Shown here one piece after another: positions 14,885 to 22,894 of a stretch of 24,334 bases of DNA. The stretch spans positions 38,351-62,684 of the forward strand of contig DDCX01000030.1 in assembly GCA_002336475.1 (NCBI GenBank). The letters run 5' to 3'. Each line of letters begins with the position of its first letter. Positions within the stretch are counted from its first letter, which is position 1. Under the pieces are notes generated by a model. The model did no database searches. It was given only the letters and a program-made list of their open reading frames with translations, and was not told the DNA's origin. Made by a program: the position numbers and the translations under genes. This DNA comes from Flavobacteriales bacterium UBA1995 (GTDB lineage Bacteria > Bacteroidota > Bacteroidia > Flavobacteriales_D > Sanyastnellaceae).

Positions 14885-16157
14885 TTCCGTGGGTCATGAC
14901 CGCAAAGATGAGAACGGACACATTGACCAAGTAGTAGACGCATTTGGCCCAAACGATGCCCACCAAAGCCCCCCATTCACCACCTCCAAACCACTCTGGG
15001 TGCGTGGTCCCCAACCACCAACCCACTCCCACCATCAAGAGGTGCAAAGCGTCCAAGGCTGTAATCCAACGGGGACGCTGGACGCGGTGAAACATGGAAC
15101 CCAGCCCTGCCGAAATAAAGTTCAGCACAAACCAAGGGACGAGGACCCGCACCACCTCCATGGCACCAAACCACTCCGCACCGAAAAGCCAAGCTGTCGT
15201 GTTGTCCGGGGCCAACTGAACGGAGACCCACACCATCATGGCGATGGCAAAAAACACCCCCAATGCCTGCCAGAATAAACGCCGCAATGGCGCCCCATCC
15301 TCGAGGTCTGTGGCCGACTTGAACAAAACGGGAGCCGCGGAGGCTGCCAACATGGACAGCGGCTGCATGACCATGCGCCGGGCCAAGCCCAAGGTGCCGA
15401 GCAACACTGGCCCCAATGCCACCCCCAGCAACAACACATGCAGCCATTGGGCCGTCCTGTTCATGGCACTTCCAGCAAGCACCCAAGTCGGATAGTCCCG
15501 GTATTCCGCCACTGCGCCTTGGCGGCTTTGATTCGAGGACCACGCGCCGCGAATCAAACCTGAGAGTCCGCGGCGCATGACCGCCCAACGCAACACCAAT
15601 CCAGCCCCTGAACCCCAAACCAGTCCCGTAGACGAAAGAAAACCAGACATACCCAACTTGGCGCTTTCTGCGGCGGCCGGCCCCAAGGCATTCGCAGCGG
15701 CGACCCATCCCGCCTCTTTTTGACGGTGACGCCAGTACTCCAAAAGACGGGTGTGGGCGGCAATCCCCGCGAATAAGGGAAGCACGTATGCCAAGGTGAC
15801 CCACCCCTCCAGCCCATATGCATCTGCCACCCAATGGGCCGTCAGGACGGACACCACATATACGGCCATGATGGTCAGGCCCACGGCGCGCTGTCCCGCA
15901 CTAAACAATGCCCTGGCCTCATCCTCACCCTTGGGCAGCATCAAGGCCTGTTCAAACTTTCCTGTTCCCAAGACCGCGGCAATACCGGTGACCAAGGCGA
16001 ACATTTCCAAATGCGCAAAAGCCTCAGGACCATACAAACGGGTCAAGATGAAGGCCGACAAAATCGCCAACAACTGCCCTGTAACGGAGCCACCTAGCAA
16101 GGTTGCCATCCGTCGAATCATCTCTTTGAGTGGTCCGTTTGATTCACGAGAAGCCAA
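14871..16157 (-). CDS. Wzx-like polysaccharide flippase (MOP superfamily)
   Basis: This is a 428-aa polytopic membrane protein with about 12 hydrophobic segments. It opens with the RMATLLGGSVTGQLLAILSA motif and LTRLYGPEAFAHLEMFA, typical of O-antigen translocases, where the usual motif is ltrlygpe.fG. The family moves undecaprenyl-linked oligosaccharides across the inner membrane. I took the ATG at 16157; the ATG at 16121 (MIRRMATLLGG) is equally plausible because the family homology starts there. It lies 133 bases downstream of the small unknown gene and overlaps the glycosyltransferase start by 14 bases. It probably works with the ligase/polymerase at 19188, although that gene is on the other strand. 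Confidence 0.87.
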   Translation of the reverse strand: MASRESNGPLKEMIRRMATLLGGSVTGQLLAILSAFILTRLYGPEAFAHLEMFALVTGIAAVLGTGKFEQALMLPKGEDEARALFSAGQRAVGLTIMAVYVVSVLTAHWVADAYGLEGWVTLAYVLPLFAGIAAHTRLLEYWRHRQKEAGWVAAANALGPAAAESAKLGMSGFLSSTGLVWGSGAGLVLRWAVMRRGLSGLIRGAWSSNQSRQGAVAEYRDYPTWVLAGSAMNRTAQWLHVLLLGVALGPVLLGTLGLARRMVMQPLSMLAASAAPVLFKSATDLEDGAPLRRLFWQALGVFFAIAMMVWVSVQLAPDNTTAWLFGAEWFGAMEVVRVLVPWFVLNFISAGLGSMFHRVQRPRWITALDALHLLMVGVGWWLGTTHPEWFGGGEWGALVGIVWAKCVYYLVNVSVLIFAVMTHGNADR

Positions 16158-16290
16158 GGTACACCTGCCCCGCGCTTGGGAAGATGGAGGGCCGGACGCA
16201 ATTCAAAAAGTCCTCTTGCCATTCTTCGGCTTGTCGGACCCCATCAGAGCCGACCTCAGCCTGTTTTGAATCTGCTGCGATGGACCGCGA

Positions 16291-16581
16291 TTAAGCCGAT
16301 CGCTTCCTGCGAGAAATGGGGCGAATGACCTCGCCGTTGGGCAATTCAAGCGGCTCATCCGCGTTAAAAAAATGGGCCTTGATTTCCTCGGCATTCAATG
16401 TAGGACGCGCCTCCAGAATGCAGGAAATGTCATCACAGGTTACGCACGGGGTGCCCGCGGCATCCAAGATGATGTACCCCATTCCCACCTTGCGGTCTTC
16501 CATCCGCTCCTCGTATGAACGGGGTTGTACATAGACGGCATCTCGGGTCTGTCGAAGCTCATTGAGGGACCTGTTCTTCAT
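16291..16581 (-). CDS. Small protein of unknown function with CxxCx4C motif
   Basis: This 96-aa protein matches no family I recognise. It has an N-terminal Arg/Glu-rich part (RSLNELRQTRDAVYVQPRSYEERMEDR) and a central beta-like segment GMGYIILDAAGTPCVTC. Cys46, Cys49 and Cys54 are arranged CxxCx4C, enough for a partial metal site or a redox pair. It ends with a very basic tail (RRKRSA). There is no signal peptide or membrane segment, so it is cytoplasmic. It looks like a real gene: it has its own upstream region with an operator-like palindrome, a reasonable amino-acid balance, and no competing frame. It diverges from the cupin gene. Confidence 0.6.
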   Translation of the reverse strand: MKNRSLNELRQTRDAVYVQPRSYEERMEDRKVGMGYIILDAAGTPCVTCDDISCILEARPTLNAEEIKAHFFNADEPLELPNGEVIRPISRRKRSA

Positions 16582-16602
16582 GCGGGTAGGGTTAATTCCC
16601 GG

Positions 16603-16633
16603 ACAAGTTAATCAACAACTCACACGTTATCAA
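16603..16633 (-). promoter_or_regulatory. Possible promoter of the 96-aa unknown gene
   Basis: On the minus strand TTG (16633-16631) and TAACTTGT (16610-16603) are 20 bases apart, the spacing of a Bacteroidota -33/-7 pair. The -7 box matches TAnnTTTG at only six of eight positions. The transcript would start shortly before the ATG at 16581. This is a weak call. Confidence 0.3.
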
Positions 16634-16643
16634 CGACTTAATC

Positions 16644-16658
16644 GTGTACACTGTACAC
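16644..16658. promoter_or_regulatory. Perfect 15-bp palindrome (candidate operator) between the unknown gene and the cupin
   Basis: GTGTACA-C-TGTACAC has 7-bp perfect arms around one central base, in the divergent gap between the 96-aa gene (-) and the cupin (+). It is 56 bases before the cupin ATG and about 10 bases upstream of the possible -33 box of the other gene. This form is typical of a dimeric helix-turn-helix regulator site (TetR/GntR-like size). No regulator gene is adjacent. Confidence 0.5.
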
Positions 16659-16714
16659 CGTTTTTTCGCAACACTCTTGGAATCATCATATTGCGCACCA
16701 CAACCTTGCACCCC

Positions 16715-17074
16715 ATGAAAGCGATCAACCTCCATCAAAAATTCGGATTGTTTGAAGACCAGTGGAGCCCGAAAATCATCGCCCAACTCAATGGCCAAGA
16801 CGTTAAACTCGCCAAAATCGAAGGGTCCTTTGTGTGGCATGCACACGAAGAACAAGACGAACTGTTCCATGTGATCCGCGGCAGAATGACGATGGAATTT
16901 CGAGACCGATCTGTGGAGGTGGAGCCTGGCGAAATCATCGTGGTGCCAAGGGGGGTCGAGCACAGACCCGTTGCCCAAGAAGAGGTTTGGATTTTGCTAT
17001 TCGAGCCCCATGATACCGCACACACAGGAGGGGTTGAAGACCCCAGAGCTGTGGACCATTTCCCGCACATCTGA
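16715..17074 (+). CDS. Small single-domain cupin protein
   Basis: This is a 119-aa protein. The ATG at 16715 was chosen; the frame extends upstream to 16562, but that part overlaps the divergent promoter and has no cupin homology. Cupin motif 1 (GSFVWHAHEEQDELFHVIRG, 37-56) gives metal ligands His42, His44 and Glu49; motif 2 (PGEIIVVPRGVEHRP, 71-85) gives His83. The complete 3-His/1-Glu set predicts a bound metal (Fe, Mn, Zn or Ni). Small stand-alone cupins include isomerases, dioxygenases and sensing proteins, and the substrate cannot be inferred. No signal peptide is present. It is not in an operon: the next gene is convergent. Confidence 0.88.
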   Translation: MKAINLHQKFGLFEDQWSPKIIAQLNGQDVKLAKIEGSFVWHAHEEQDELFHVIRGRMTMEFRDRSVEVEPGEIIVVPRGVEHRPVAQEEVWILLFEPHDTAHTGGVEDPRAVDHFPHI

Positions 17075-17149
17075 GCGTTCAGAGCCGAAGGTTTACGGCA
17101 GTTGTGGTTCCGGCCACTCAAGGCTGTGTCATAACCCGGTTTTTCGACG

Positions 17150-18862
17150 TTAGTCGTGTTTGACCTTGACGTCTTCCCCAAACATCTGCTTCAACTGCCC
17201 GACCGTGTCCGGATGAATGGGGTTGCCTTTGATGTCCACAGTCTTAAGTTGGGTGCATTGCGTCAACGATGCCGGTAGCCCCGTCAAATCGTTCTTGTTC
17301 ACGAAGAGTTTCTTTAGACCAGTCAGATTGCCCAGACTTTTCGGCAAGTCCTCAAGGTCGTTGCGCGAAGCCACGAGGGTCTGCAATGCGGCCAAGCGGT
17401 CGATTTCTTCTGGGAGCGCCCCGAATTTCATGCCACTGATATCGAGGTAAACCAAGTTGGGTATCGCCAGAATTTCTTCAGGGAAATCTTCTCCTACCAA
17501 ATCGGGATCGGTCAATGGGTTCAGACGCAGCATCATGCCCCCGATGGTTTGCTCTAGGCGGGCTCCCAATCGCTGCTCCATCGTCACCTCACTGGCTGTT
17601 GCTGCTGCATCCTCTGGACTGCCGGCCACAGCCACTGCAGACCACGCCGAAATATCCCTACCTATGGCCTCATAGCGGTCTTCAGGTTGGATCATTCGTA
17701 CATCCTTGTTTTCCGATCGTTTGCCGATGACATTTTTGAAGTCCGGGGCCTTCTCGCGTTCGGCATCCACCGCGATCTCGAAATCTCCGTTGGCCTCTAG
17801 CGCTCGGCGGCGCTTCATGAGGCGATCTTGAAGCCCTTCCAGCATGACAAACTCCTCACCTCCGGGAAGGACCAGCGCTCGGGCATCCGAAATCGCCTCG
17901 GCACATTGCGTGAACTCCCCCCGGTAGAGGTGGGCCTGGGCGAGGTTCAAATGCAATCCTAAGGCAAGTCCGCGGGTCACCTTGGCTTTTTTGTCTGTGA
18001 AATCCACCTTCACCGCCCATTCCTGCCAAGTCTTAATGGGGCTGGAAAGTCCTTCGAAATAGCCGTTTTCAAGCGACTCCATGGCCACCTCGCGGGCCGC
18101 ATCCAATTCGCTGTAATCGTGCTTTCCCCGCCCAGAATAGACCAAAAAATCAACCTTGCCTTCAAGAAAAAAGAGCCGGGTCTCGAGTTCATTGATCACA
18201 TGGCTCAATTGCAGCAAAACCGCCTTGCGCCGGAAGAACCGCGACCCTTCTTCAGAATCCAGCCCCTCATTCAAAGCGTCTTCACTGTCAAACTTCAAAG
18301 TGCCTTTGGAGTAGGAAAAACTGCCCTTGCTCGAACTCCTGGTCGAGATTTTTTCATTGCCGTAGCGCACTTGCAGTGGCCGGTCGACTTCAAATGCATC
18401 CCACACCTCGCCCTCTGGAGATGCAATCCTGATCCGCATGGGCAATCGGCAGGGCACGTTCGCCCAATAGGTTTTCACCTCGCCATCTGACGACTTGACC
18501 ATTTCTGATGAGACCATGGGAATGCCCTGTTTTTCTGGTCCAATGGCCACGTCCACCATGATGCTGGGTCCTACATCCACCACCTCCGCCTTGGACCCCA
18601 AAGTGAAGTACTTCATGCCACTGATCCGCTCTCCGCTCGACTTCAGAAGGTCCATATTCCCGCCATACCTGCGCAAGTCTTCCAGATTGAAATAATGGTC
18701 TTCTGCAAACAGATTGAAAGCAATCCGAGACACCTGTTCAGCAGGCACGGTAGGGAACTCCACCACCTCAATCTTGGTCTTCTTTTGGCTCCATTTCTGG
18801 GCGAACATGGGCGACAGAAACACGAAAGCAGAACCGAGGAGGAGGGAAATTCTGAGGATCAT
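17150..18862 (-). CDS. Exported protein with C-terminal leucine-rich repeats
   Basis: This 570-aa protein has a signal peptide (MILRISLLLGSAFVFLSPMFAQ). The N-terminal 200 residues match no family I know. The middle (about 290-360) has helical TPR-like text (ALGLHLNLAQAHLYRGEFTQCAEAISDARALVL). The last 100 residues carry LRRs of the bacterial LPxxL type from about 468 (LVYLDISGMKFGALPEEI, LQTLVASRNDLEDLPKSL, LKKLFVNKNDLTGLPASL, LKTVDIKGNPI). No T9SS sorting domain and no lipobox are seen, so it is probably periplasmic. The LRR end suggests protein-protein binding. It stands alone, diverging from the small membrane protein across a palindrome. Confidence 0.75.
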   Translation of the reverse strand: MILRISLLLGSAFVFLSPMFAQKWSQKKTKIEVVEFPTVPAEQVSRIAFNLFAEDHYFNLEDLRRYGGNMDLLKSSGERISGMKYFTLGSKAEVVDVGPSIMVDVAIGPEKQGIPMVSSEMVKSSDGEVKTYWANVPCRLPMRIRIASPEGEVWDAFEVDRPLQVRYGNEKISTRSSSKGSFSYSKGTLKFDSEDALNEGLDSEEGSRFFRRKAVLLQLSHVINELETRLFFLEGKVDFLVYSGRGKHDYSELDAAREVAMESLENGYFEGLSSPIKTWQEWAVKVDFTDKKAKVTRGLALGLHLNLAQAHLYRGEFTQCAEAISDARALVLPGGEEFVMLEGLQDRLMKRRRALEANGDFEIAVDAEREKAPDFKNVIGKRSENKDVRMIQPEDRYEAIGRDISAWSAVAVAGSPEDAAATASEVTMEQRLGARLEQTIGGMMLRLNPLTDPDLVGEDFPEEILAIPNLVYLDISGMKFGALPEEIDRLAALQTLVASRNDLEDLPKSLGNLTGLKKLFVNKNDLTGLPASLTQCTQLKTVDIKGNPIHPDTVGQLKQMFGEDVKVKHD

Positions 18863-18906
18863 TCTAAAGTGCTGTTTGTCACAGCAAGGTCATGGAACAA
18901 AACTTG

Positions 18907-18920
18907 AAAGGTGCACCTTT
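18907..18920. promoter_or_regulatory. Perfect 14-bp palindrome (candidate operator)
   Basis: AAAGGTGCACCTTT is its own reverse complement. It lies in the 75-base gap between the LRR protein (-) and the 53-aa membrane protein (+), ending 17 bases before the latter's ATG. On the minus strand it directly precedes AAGTTTTG (18905-18898), a seven-of-eight match to TAnnTTTG. A regulator bound here could control both genes. Confidence 0.45.
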
Positions 18921-18937
18921 GCTGAGAGGTTACCCAC

Positions 18938-19099
18938 ATGGAAACACTGAAGACCCTTGGAATTGCCGGCTTTCTGTTCTTTTTGATCAAAGGGCTGCTC
19001 TGGCTGCTTTTGCTGGTACTTGTCGCCAAGGGCGTGGTATCCAAAGAGCGGGTGGAACGTTTCAAAAAGCGCCTGCAGGGCCCTTTTAAGCGCCGCTGA
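18938..19099 (+). CDS. Small single-pass membrane protein (53 aa), unknown function
   Basis: The open frame starts METLKTLGIAGFLFFLIKG and ends KKRLQGPFKRR. It has one long hydrophobic segment (about residues 8-30, rich in Leu and Phe with an internal Lys18) and a strongly basic C-terminal tail (KERVERFKKRL...KRR), so the tail is probably cytoplasmic by the positive-inside rule. A GAGAGG stretch about 7 bases before the ATG can act as a ribosome-binding site. Similar short proteins with an FFLIKGLLWL core recall a small membrane protein seen in other Flavobacteriia, but I cannot confirm that from memory. It is followed by the ligase gene after 88 bases in the same direction. Confidence 0.6.
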   Translation: METLKTLGIAGFLFFLIKGLLWLLLLVLVAKGVVSKERVERFKKRLQGPFKRR

Positions 19100-19187
19100 T
19101 TTCAGATCATTTTCCGGCCAGCCTTCATGCTGCCTTTTTCTTTTCGCCGTATATTATACTGGTTTTTGACTCCAGTACCCCCCAACT

Positions 19188-20825
19188 ATGGCCACCCCAT
19201 CTGAAGCTCCTACTGATGTGCTTCCAATTAGCACCGGCGCGCTTTACAGTGAATGGCCGCAGTGGGCCTTGTTTTTCTTTCTCACACTGGCCATCAGCTT
19301 TGGCGCATTCGGTGACGCCCTCGACAACCACTGGACCACGGGATGGCTCTTGTTGAGCGCTGCAACGCTCGGACTGGCATTCTCGGATTGCATACGCTTG
19401 GTACACCCTCAACTCTGGGCCATGGGCCTGGGCATCCTGGTCATACAAGCCTGGCGCGGTGGCCATTGCCAGTGGGAAGTCTTGGCCCAACTGGGGTGGA
19501 TTTGGACCTGGATTTGGACCGTTCCAAATCCCCAGAAATTCAACTGGTGGCGTGGGGCAAAAGCCCTGCCCCTGTTCGCATTGACCATTGGATCCGTGAT
19601 GTTGATGCATGCCATGGGGGCCATGATGAAAGGGGAATGGGGTCACGGCGCATCCTACGAAATGTCGATCCCGTGGGCACACCGCAACATTGCTGTTGAA
19701 TCGCTCTTTCTGATGTCTGTCATTGGAGGCCACTTTTCCAAAAAAAGATGGCTTTGGTGGTGGGGATTCATCACTGTTTTGGGGTTGGTGTACCAGGTCC
19801 GCAGCGTGCTTCTGGGGTCTGGGGTATGGATGCTGTGCGCCTTGTGGATGTCTAACCTTGGTACCAAGTGGATCAAACGGGGGTTTCTCATCGCCTGTGG
19901 CCTCTTTGCGTCCGTTCAAGTGGTGTGGAACCTTCTTCCATCCGAAATGCGTGTCCGGGAATTCGCAAAAATGCCGGATATCGTCAAGGCATTGGACGTC
20001 ACTTACAACCTAAAAGCTGCCGAAAGCTCTTCCATCCGACTGAACCTGTGGTCCTGGACTTGGGACCACCTGCAAGTACAAGGTGCTGGTCTCGGTGCGT
20101 GGCGCAACGACGCCGAAGGCTGGGTCAACCTGGCCGTTGGCCGCTGCGGAGAAGCCTTGCACAGGGCCCACTCAGAATTTCTGCAATGGGCGTACGAGAT
20201 TGGATGGCTCCCTTTGCTCATTTTGATCGGCTTGTGCTGGCCCTTGCGCAGAAGCTTGGGCAGATGGGTGTGGTTCGCCTTGCCTTTTTTCGCCTTTACA
20301 TTTCCTGCTGAACGTGCTGAAATCCTTTGGCCACTGGCCATGCTGGGCTGGCTTTTCAAAGTAAAATATCCGCCGCAATCCAAAGTCAAACCTACTGTTG
20401 GGATGCAACGCATGTTGCTCGGCGCCTTGACCTCCATTGTGCTGCTGTTGGGCAGTTGGGTTGTCGCACAAAACGCATTGGGTCGATTCCTAAAGCAATC
20501 CGGAAACCTGAGGGTGAATTGGTCACCGCTTGAAGAAACATGCATCGGCCTGCATCCTCAAGACATTGCGCTGAACCATGCCGACGTCTTTCGGTCTATG
20601 GATGCATTCAACTCCGGCAAAATGGATGAAGGAAGTGCGCTCATCTTCAACCACCTCGAAGACAACCCCCGTTCTATACCAGCAATCCGCGTCCTGTTGA
20701 AGTTGAACGGAGAATCCAACGACTCGGAATCTGTTTGCAGCCGCCTCAGCGAGCAACTTCAAGAGCCCGATCAGATGTCCCAGAGTAGCTCCTCACCGCG
20801 GCCTCCTTTACTTGCCGCGCATTGA
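19188..20825 (+). CDS. O-antigen ligase/polymerase-like membrane protein (Wzy/WaaL superfamily) with C-terminal soluble extension
   Basis: This is a 545-aa polytopic protein with about ten hydrophobic segments in residues 25-440. The diagnostic Wzy_C region is at about 280-340: SSSIRLNLWSWTWDHLQVQGAGLGAW (Arg284 and the conserved G-x-G), then a periplasmic-loop His pair in HRAHSEFLQWAYEIG (His325, His328). An upstream Arg (QVRSVLLGSG, about 203-211) fits the catalytic Arg region. Members transfer undecaprenyl-linked glycans onto lipid A-core or protein, or polymerise O-units. After the last membrane segment comes a soluble TPR-like tail (about 445-520, DVFRSMDAFNSGKMDEGSALIFNHL), as in several Bacteroidota ligases. 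Ligase and polymerase cannot be told apart here. Confidence 0.83.
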   Translation: MATPSEAPTDVLPISTGALYSEWPQWALFFFLTLAISFGAFGDALDNHWTTGWLLLSAATLGLAFSDCIRLVHPQLWAMGLGILVIQAWRGGHCQWEVLAQLGWIWTWIWTVPNPQKFNWWRGAKALPLFALTIGSVMLMHAMGAMMKGEWGHGASYEMSIPWAHRNIAVESLFLMSVIGGHFSKKRWLWWWGFITVLGLVYQVRSVLLGSGVWMLCALWMSNLGTKWIKRGFLIACGLFASVQVVWNLLPSEMRVREFAKMPDIVKALDVTYNLKAAESSSIRLNLWSWTWDHLQVQGAGLGAWRNDAEGWVNLAVGRCGEALHRAHSEFLQWAYEIGWLPLLILIGLCWPLRRSLGRWVWFALPFFAFTFPAERAEILWPLAMLGWLFKVKYPPQSKVKPTVGMQRMLLGALTSIVLLLGSWVVAQNALGRFLKQSGNLRVNWSPLEETCIGLHPQDIALNHADVFRSMDAFNSGKMDEGSALIFNHLEDNPRSIPAIRVLLKLNGESNDSESVCSRLSEQLQEPDQMSQSSSSPRPPLLAAH

Positions 20826-20863
20826 CTCCGTAGAGGCCACGGCAGCAGTGGGGGTCACCAACC

Positions 20864-21649
20864 TCACGTATCGGCCAGGCTTGAGCCTCCCAAATCGATG
20901 GGATGGCCGAGCAGCTCTTCCGCGTAGGCCATCAACTGGACTTCCAACCCATCGCGGATGCTGATGTACTGCTTGATTTGCATCATGTGAACCTCGGTCC
21001 GGTCATGCAGCGCCAAGGTTTGATGATAAAACGCCAGATCTGAGTAATGCTCCCTGGTGTCGGGTGCATTGAAATAGCGCCTCTTTTCCTCATCGGACAG
21101 GATGCCGTCATTGTCATTGGCCATCAAGCAATAGGGATGAAACTCATTGTAATACCTGAGGGCGATGGCATCCACAATGTCATTGTTGTCTTCTACACGC
21201 TTAGAAACGTATTCGTAATAGTCCCGGACCTGCTTGTTGATGTCGTGTGGAAACTCTTGAATGCGCGTGCTCCCAATCAAGGACTTGTAGGTCGCGCTGT
21301 TCATGAAAAAAGTGCCGTAACCATAGAGGTAACCGATTTGAATCAGGCTGTCGGAGAAGGCCGTGTAATCCAAAGCCCCAGAGCGAAAATCTCTGGTACA
21401 GTCGAGGGCCCTTTGGGAACGGGTCATCCCTTGCTTCGCTTGATTGAAAACATGCTCCAACCTCTCCTGGTCTCGGTCGAGGTCTTCCAGAAGGCTCACC
21501 ACATCCTCTTTGTGCAGTTCTTCGATTTTGCGCCCTTCGTTCCACTCACTGAGCCAAAAGGAGATGGTCACACCCAGGAAGACAACGATGAATTCCAAGA
21601 AGTAATTCGGCCTGTGAAAGGCCTGAGGAGTGGGGTGGTCTTGTGACAT
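20864..21649 (-). CDS. DUF6090 family membrane-anchored protein
   Basis: This 261-aa protein has one N-terminal membrane helix (YFLEFIVVFLGVTISFWLSEWNEGRK, about 16-40), ending in the W-N-E signature characteristic of DUF6090, a Bacteroidota family of unknown function. The remainder is charged and helical (ELHKEDVVSLLEDLDRDQERLEHVFNQAK), with some coiled-coil potential. It lies 39 bases downstream of purT on the same strand and may be the last gene of an mscS-purT-DUF6090 unit. It ends 38 bases from the convergent ligase stop. The family call is good; the function is unknown. Confidence 0.8.
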   Translation of the reverse strand: MSQDHPTPQAFHRPNYFLEFIVVFLGVTISFWLSEWNEGRKIEELHKEDVVSLLEDLDRDQERLEHVFNQAKQGMTRSQRALDCTRDFRSGALDYTAFSDSLIQIGYLYGYGTFFMNSATYKSLIGSTRIQEFPHDINKQVRDYYEYVSKRVEDNNDIVDAIALRYYNEFHPYCLMANDNDGILSDEEKRRYFNAPDTREHYSDLAFYHQTLALHDRTEVHMMQIKQYISIRDGLEVQLMAYAEELLGHPIDLGGSSLADT

Positions 21650-21688
21650 GGCTTTTGCAGCTGGGTCTTTGTGGCCGATCCGAGGGGC

Positions 21689-22885
21689 TCAATCTGAACA
21701 GCGAACCTCGATCAAGCCAGCGGTATGCTTCGCCTTTTCGATGAGGTCTGCAATGGAACTTGACGGATCACCGTAAGCCACGGCCACACCCATGCGGCGG
21801 TATGGACGCACCGTGGGTTTGCCAAACAGCCTGAGGTCGGTCTGGGCCACAGAAGCGGCTTCGGAGACCCCATTGAAAATGGGGACGCCTTCGCCTATTG
21901 AAGCAGGGGCCAGCACAACGGCACTTGCACCATGGCGGAAAGCTTCGATTTCGGTGACAGGTAGGCCCAAAACAGCGCGGGCATGCAGCTCGAACTCATT
22001 GAAGTTTTGCGTGCCCGCAAGGGTCACCATTCCCGTGTCATGCGGGCGCGGGGACAGTTCGGAGAAGTATACCGTACCGGGCTGTCCTTCTTTCGCATTC
22101 TCGATAAAAAACTCGACGCCCCATATGCCGGAGCCTCCCAACTCTGCCGTCACAGCAGCAGCCATGTTCTGGGCTTGTTCCAGCAAGGAGGGCTCCATCG
22201 CCGCAGGCTGCCAACTTTCTTGGTAGTCGCCCCGCTCCTGCCGGTGGCCAATGGGGGGGCAAAACAGGGTTTTTTCATGGGCCTGCGTCAAGGTGAGCAG
22301 CGTGATCTCGTAATCGAAATCGATAAAGGCCTCGACAATCACCTCGGCCAAATCCCCCCGCGAACCTTCCATGCCGTATTGCCATGCGCGCTCGACGTCC
22401 GCTTCGCTTCGGATGACGGACTGCCCCTTTCCTGAACTGGACATGAGCGGCTTGACCACACAAGGCATGCCCACAGCCCGCACCCCATCTTGCAACTCCT
22501 CTAATGTGGTCGCATAGCGGTAAGGCGCTGTCTTCAAGCCGAGCCTTTGGGCGGCCAAGTCACGGATGGCACGCCGGTTCATGGTGAACTGGGCGGCCTT
22601 TGCCGACGGAACCACCTGAATGCCTTGGGCCTCATAATCGTAAAAACGCTCGGTGCGAATGGACTCCACTTCGGGCACGATGATGTCGGGAGTGTGCTTC
22701 GCCACAACGTCATCCAGTGCGTGGCCATCCAGCATGTTGATCACCTCATGTTCATCGGCCACCTGCATCGCAGGGGCCCCGGCATAACTGTCCACCGCCA
22801 CCACATGCTGGCCCAACCGCTGCAATGCGATGACCACTTCCTTGCCCAATTCGCCTGACCCCAGCAGCAGCACTTTTTTCTTCAT
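21689..22885 (-). CDS. purT: Formate-dependent phosphoribosylglycinamide formyltransferase (PurT)
   Basis: This 398-aa ATP-grasp enzyme is about the usual PurT length. The N-terminal pre-ATP-grasp fold starts with [20 protein letters not shown], followed by [11 protein letters not shown]. The ATP-grasp core has [18 protein letters not shown] and GVEFFIEN...[22 protein letters not shown], the signature that separates PurT from PurK. It catalyses ATP-dependent formylation of GAR with formate in the third step of purine synthesis, independent of folate. It is preceded by mscS on the same strand with a 9-base gap. A run of seven G (22253-22259) lies in its coding region but the frame is intact. 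Confidence 0.96.
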   Translation of the reverse strand: MKKKVLLLGSGELGKEVVIALQRLGQHVVAVDSYAGAPAMQVADEHEVINMLDGHALDDVVAKHTPDIIVPEVESIRTERFYDYEAQGIQVVPSAKAAQFTMNRRAIRDLAAQRLGLKTAPYRYATTLEELQDGVRAVGMPCVVKPLMSSSGKGQSVIRSEADVERAWQYGMEGSRGDLAEVIVEAFIDFDYEITLLTLTQAHEKTLFCPPIGHRQERGDYQESWQPAAMEPSLLEQAQNMAAAVTAELGGSGIWGVEFFIENAKEGQPGTVYFSELSPRPHDTGMVTLAGTQNFNEFELHARAVLGLPVTEIEAFRHGASAVVLAPASIGEGVPIFNGVSEAASVAQTDLRLFGKPTVRPYRRMGVAVAYGDPSSSIADLIEKAKHTAGLIEVRCSD

Positions 22886-22894
22886 GGCAGCAAA

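Noticed and set aside
14977..15834. A 285-codon open frame in another frame of the flippase gene.
   Set aside because: The Gly/Arg/Val-rich text has no family match, and the flippase frame has clear homology and membrane periodicity.
16562..16714. An upstream extension of the cupin gene (51 codons).
   Set aside because: It overlaps the divergent control region and the start of the 96-aa gene; the cupin fold is complete from 16715.
18892..19089. A 65-codon plus-strand frame overlapping the 53-aa membrane protein.
   Set aside because: Its composition is irregular; the overlapping frame from 18938 has a clean membrane helix and basic tail.
19157..19177. A 6-bp hairpin (TACTGG/CCAGTA) in the leader of the ligase gene.
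   Set aside because: The loop is 9 bases and the stem weak; there is no terminator T-run or riboswitch-like structure.
22253..22259. A run of seven G in purT as a phase-variation site.
   Set aside because: It is short, lies in a biosynthetic enzyme, and encodes conserved Pro codons.
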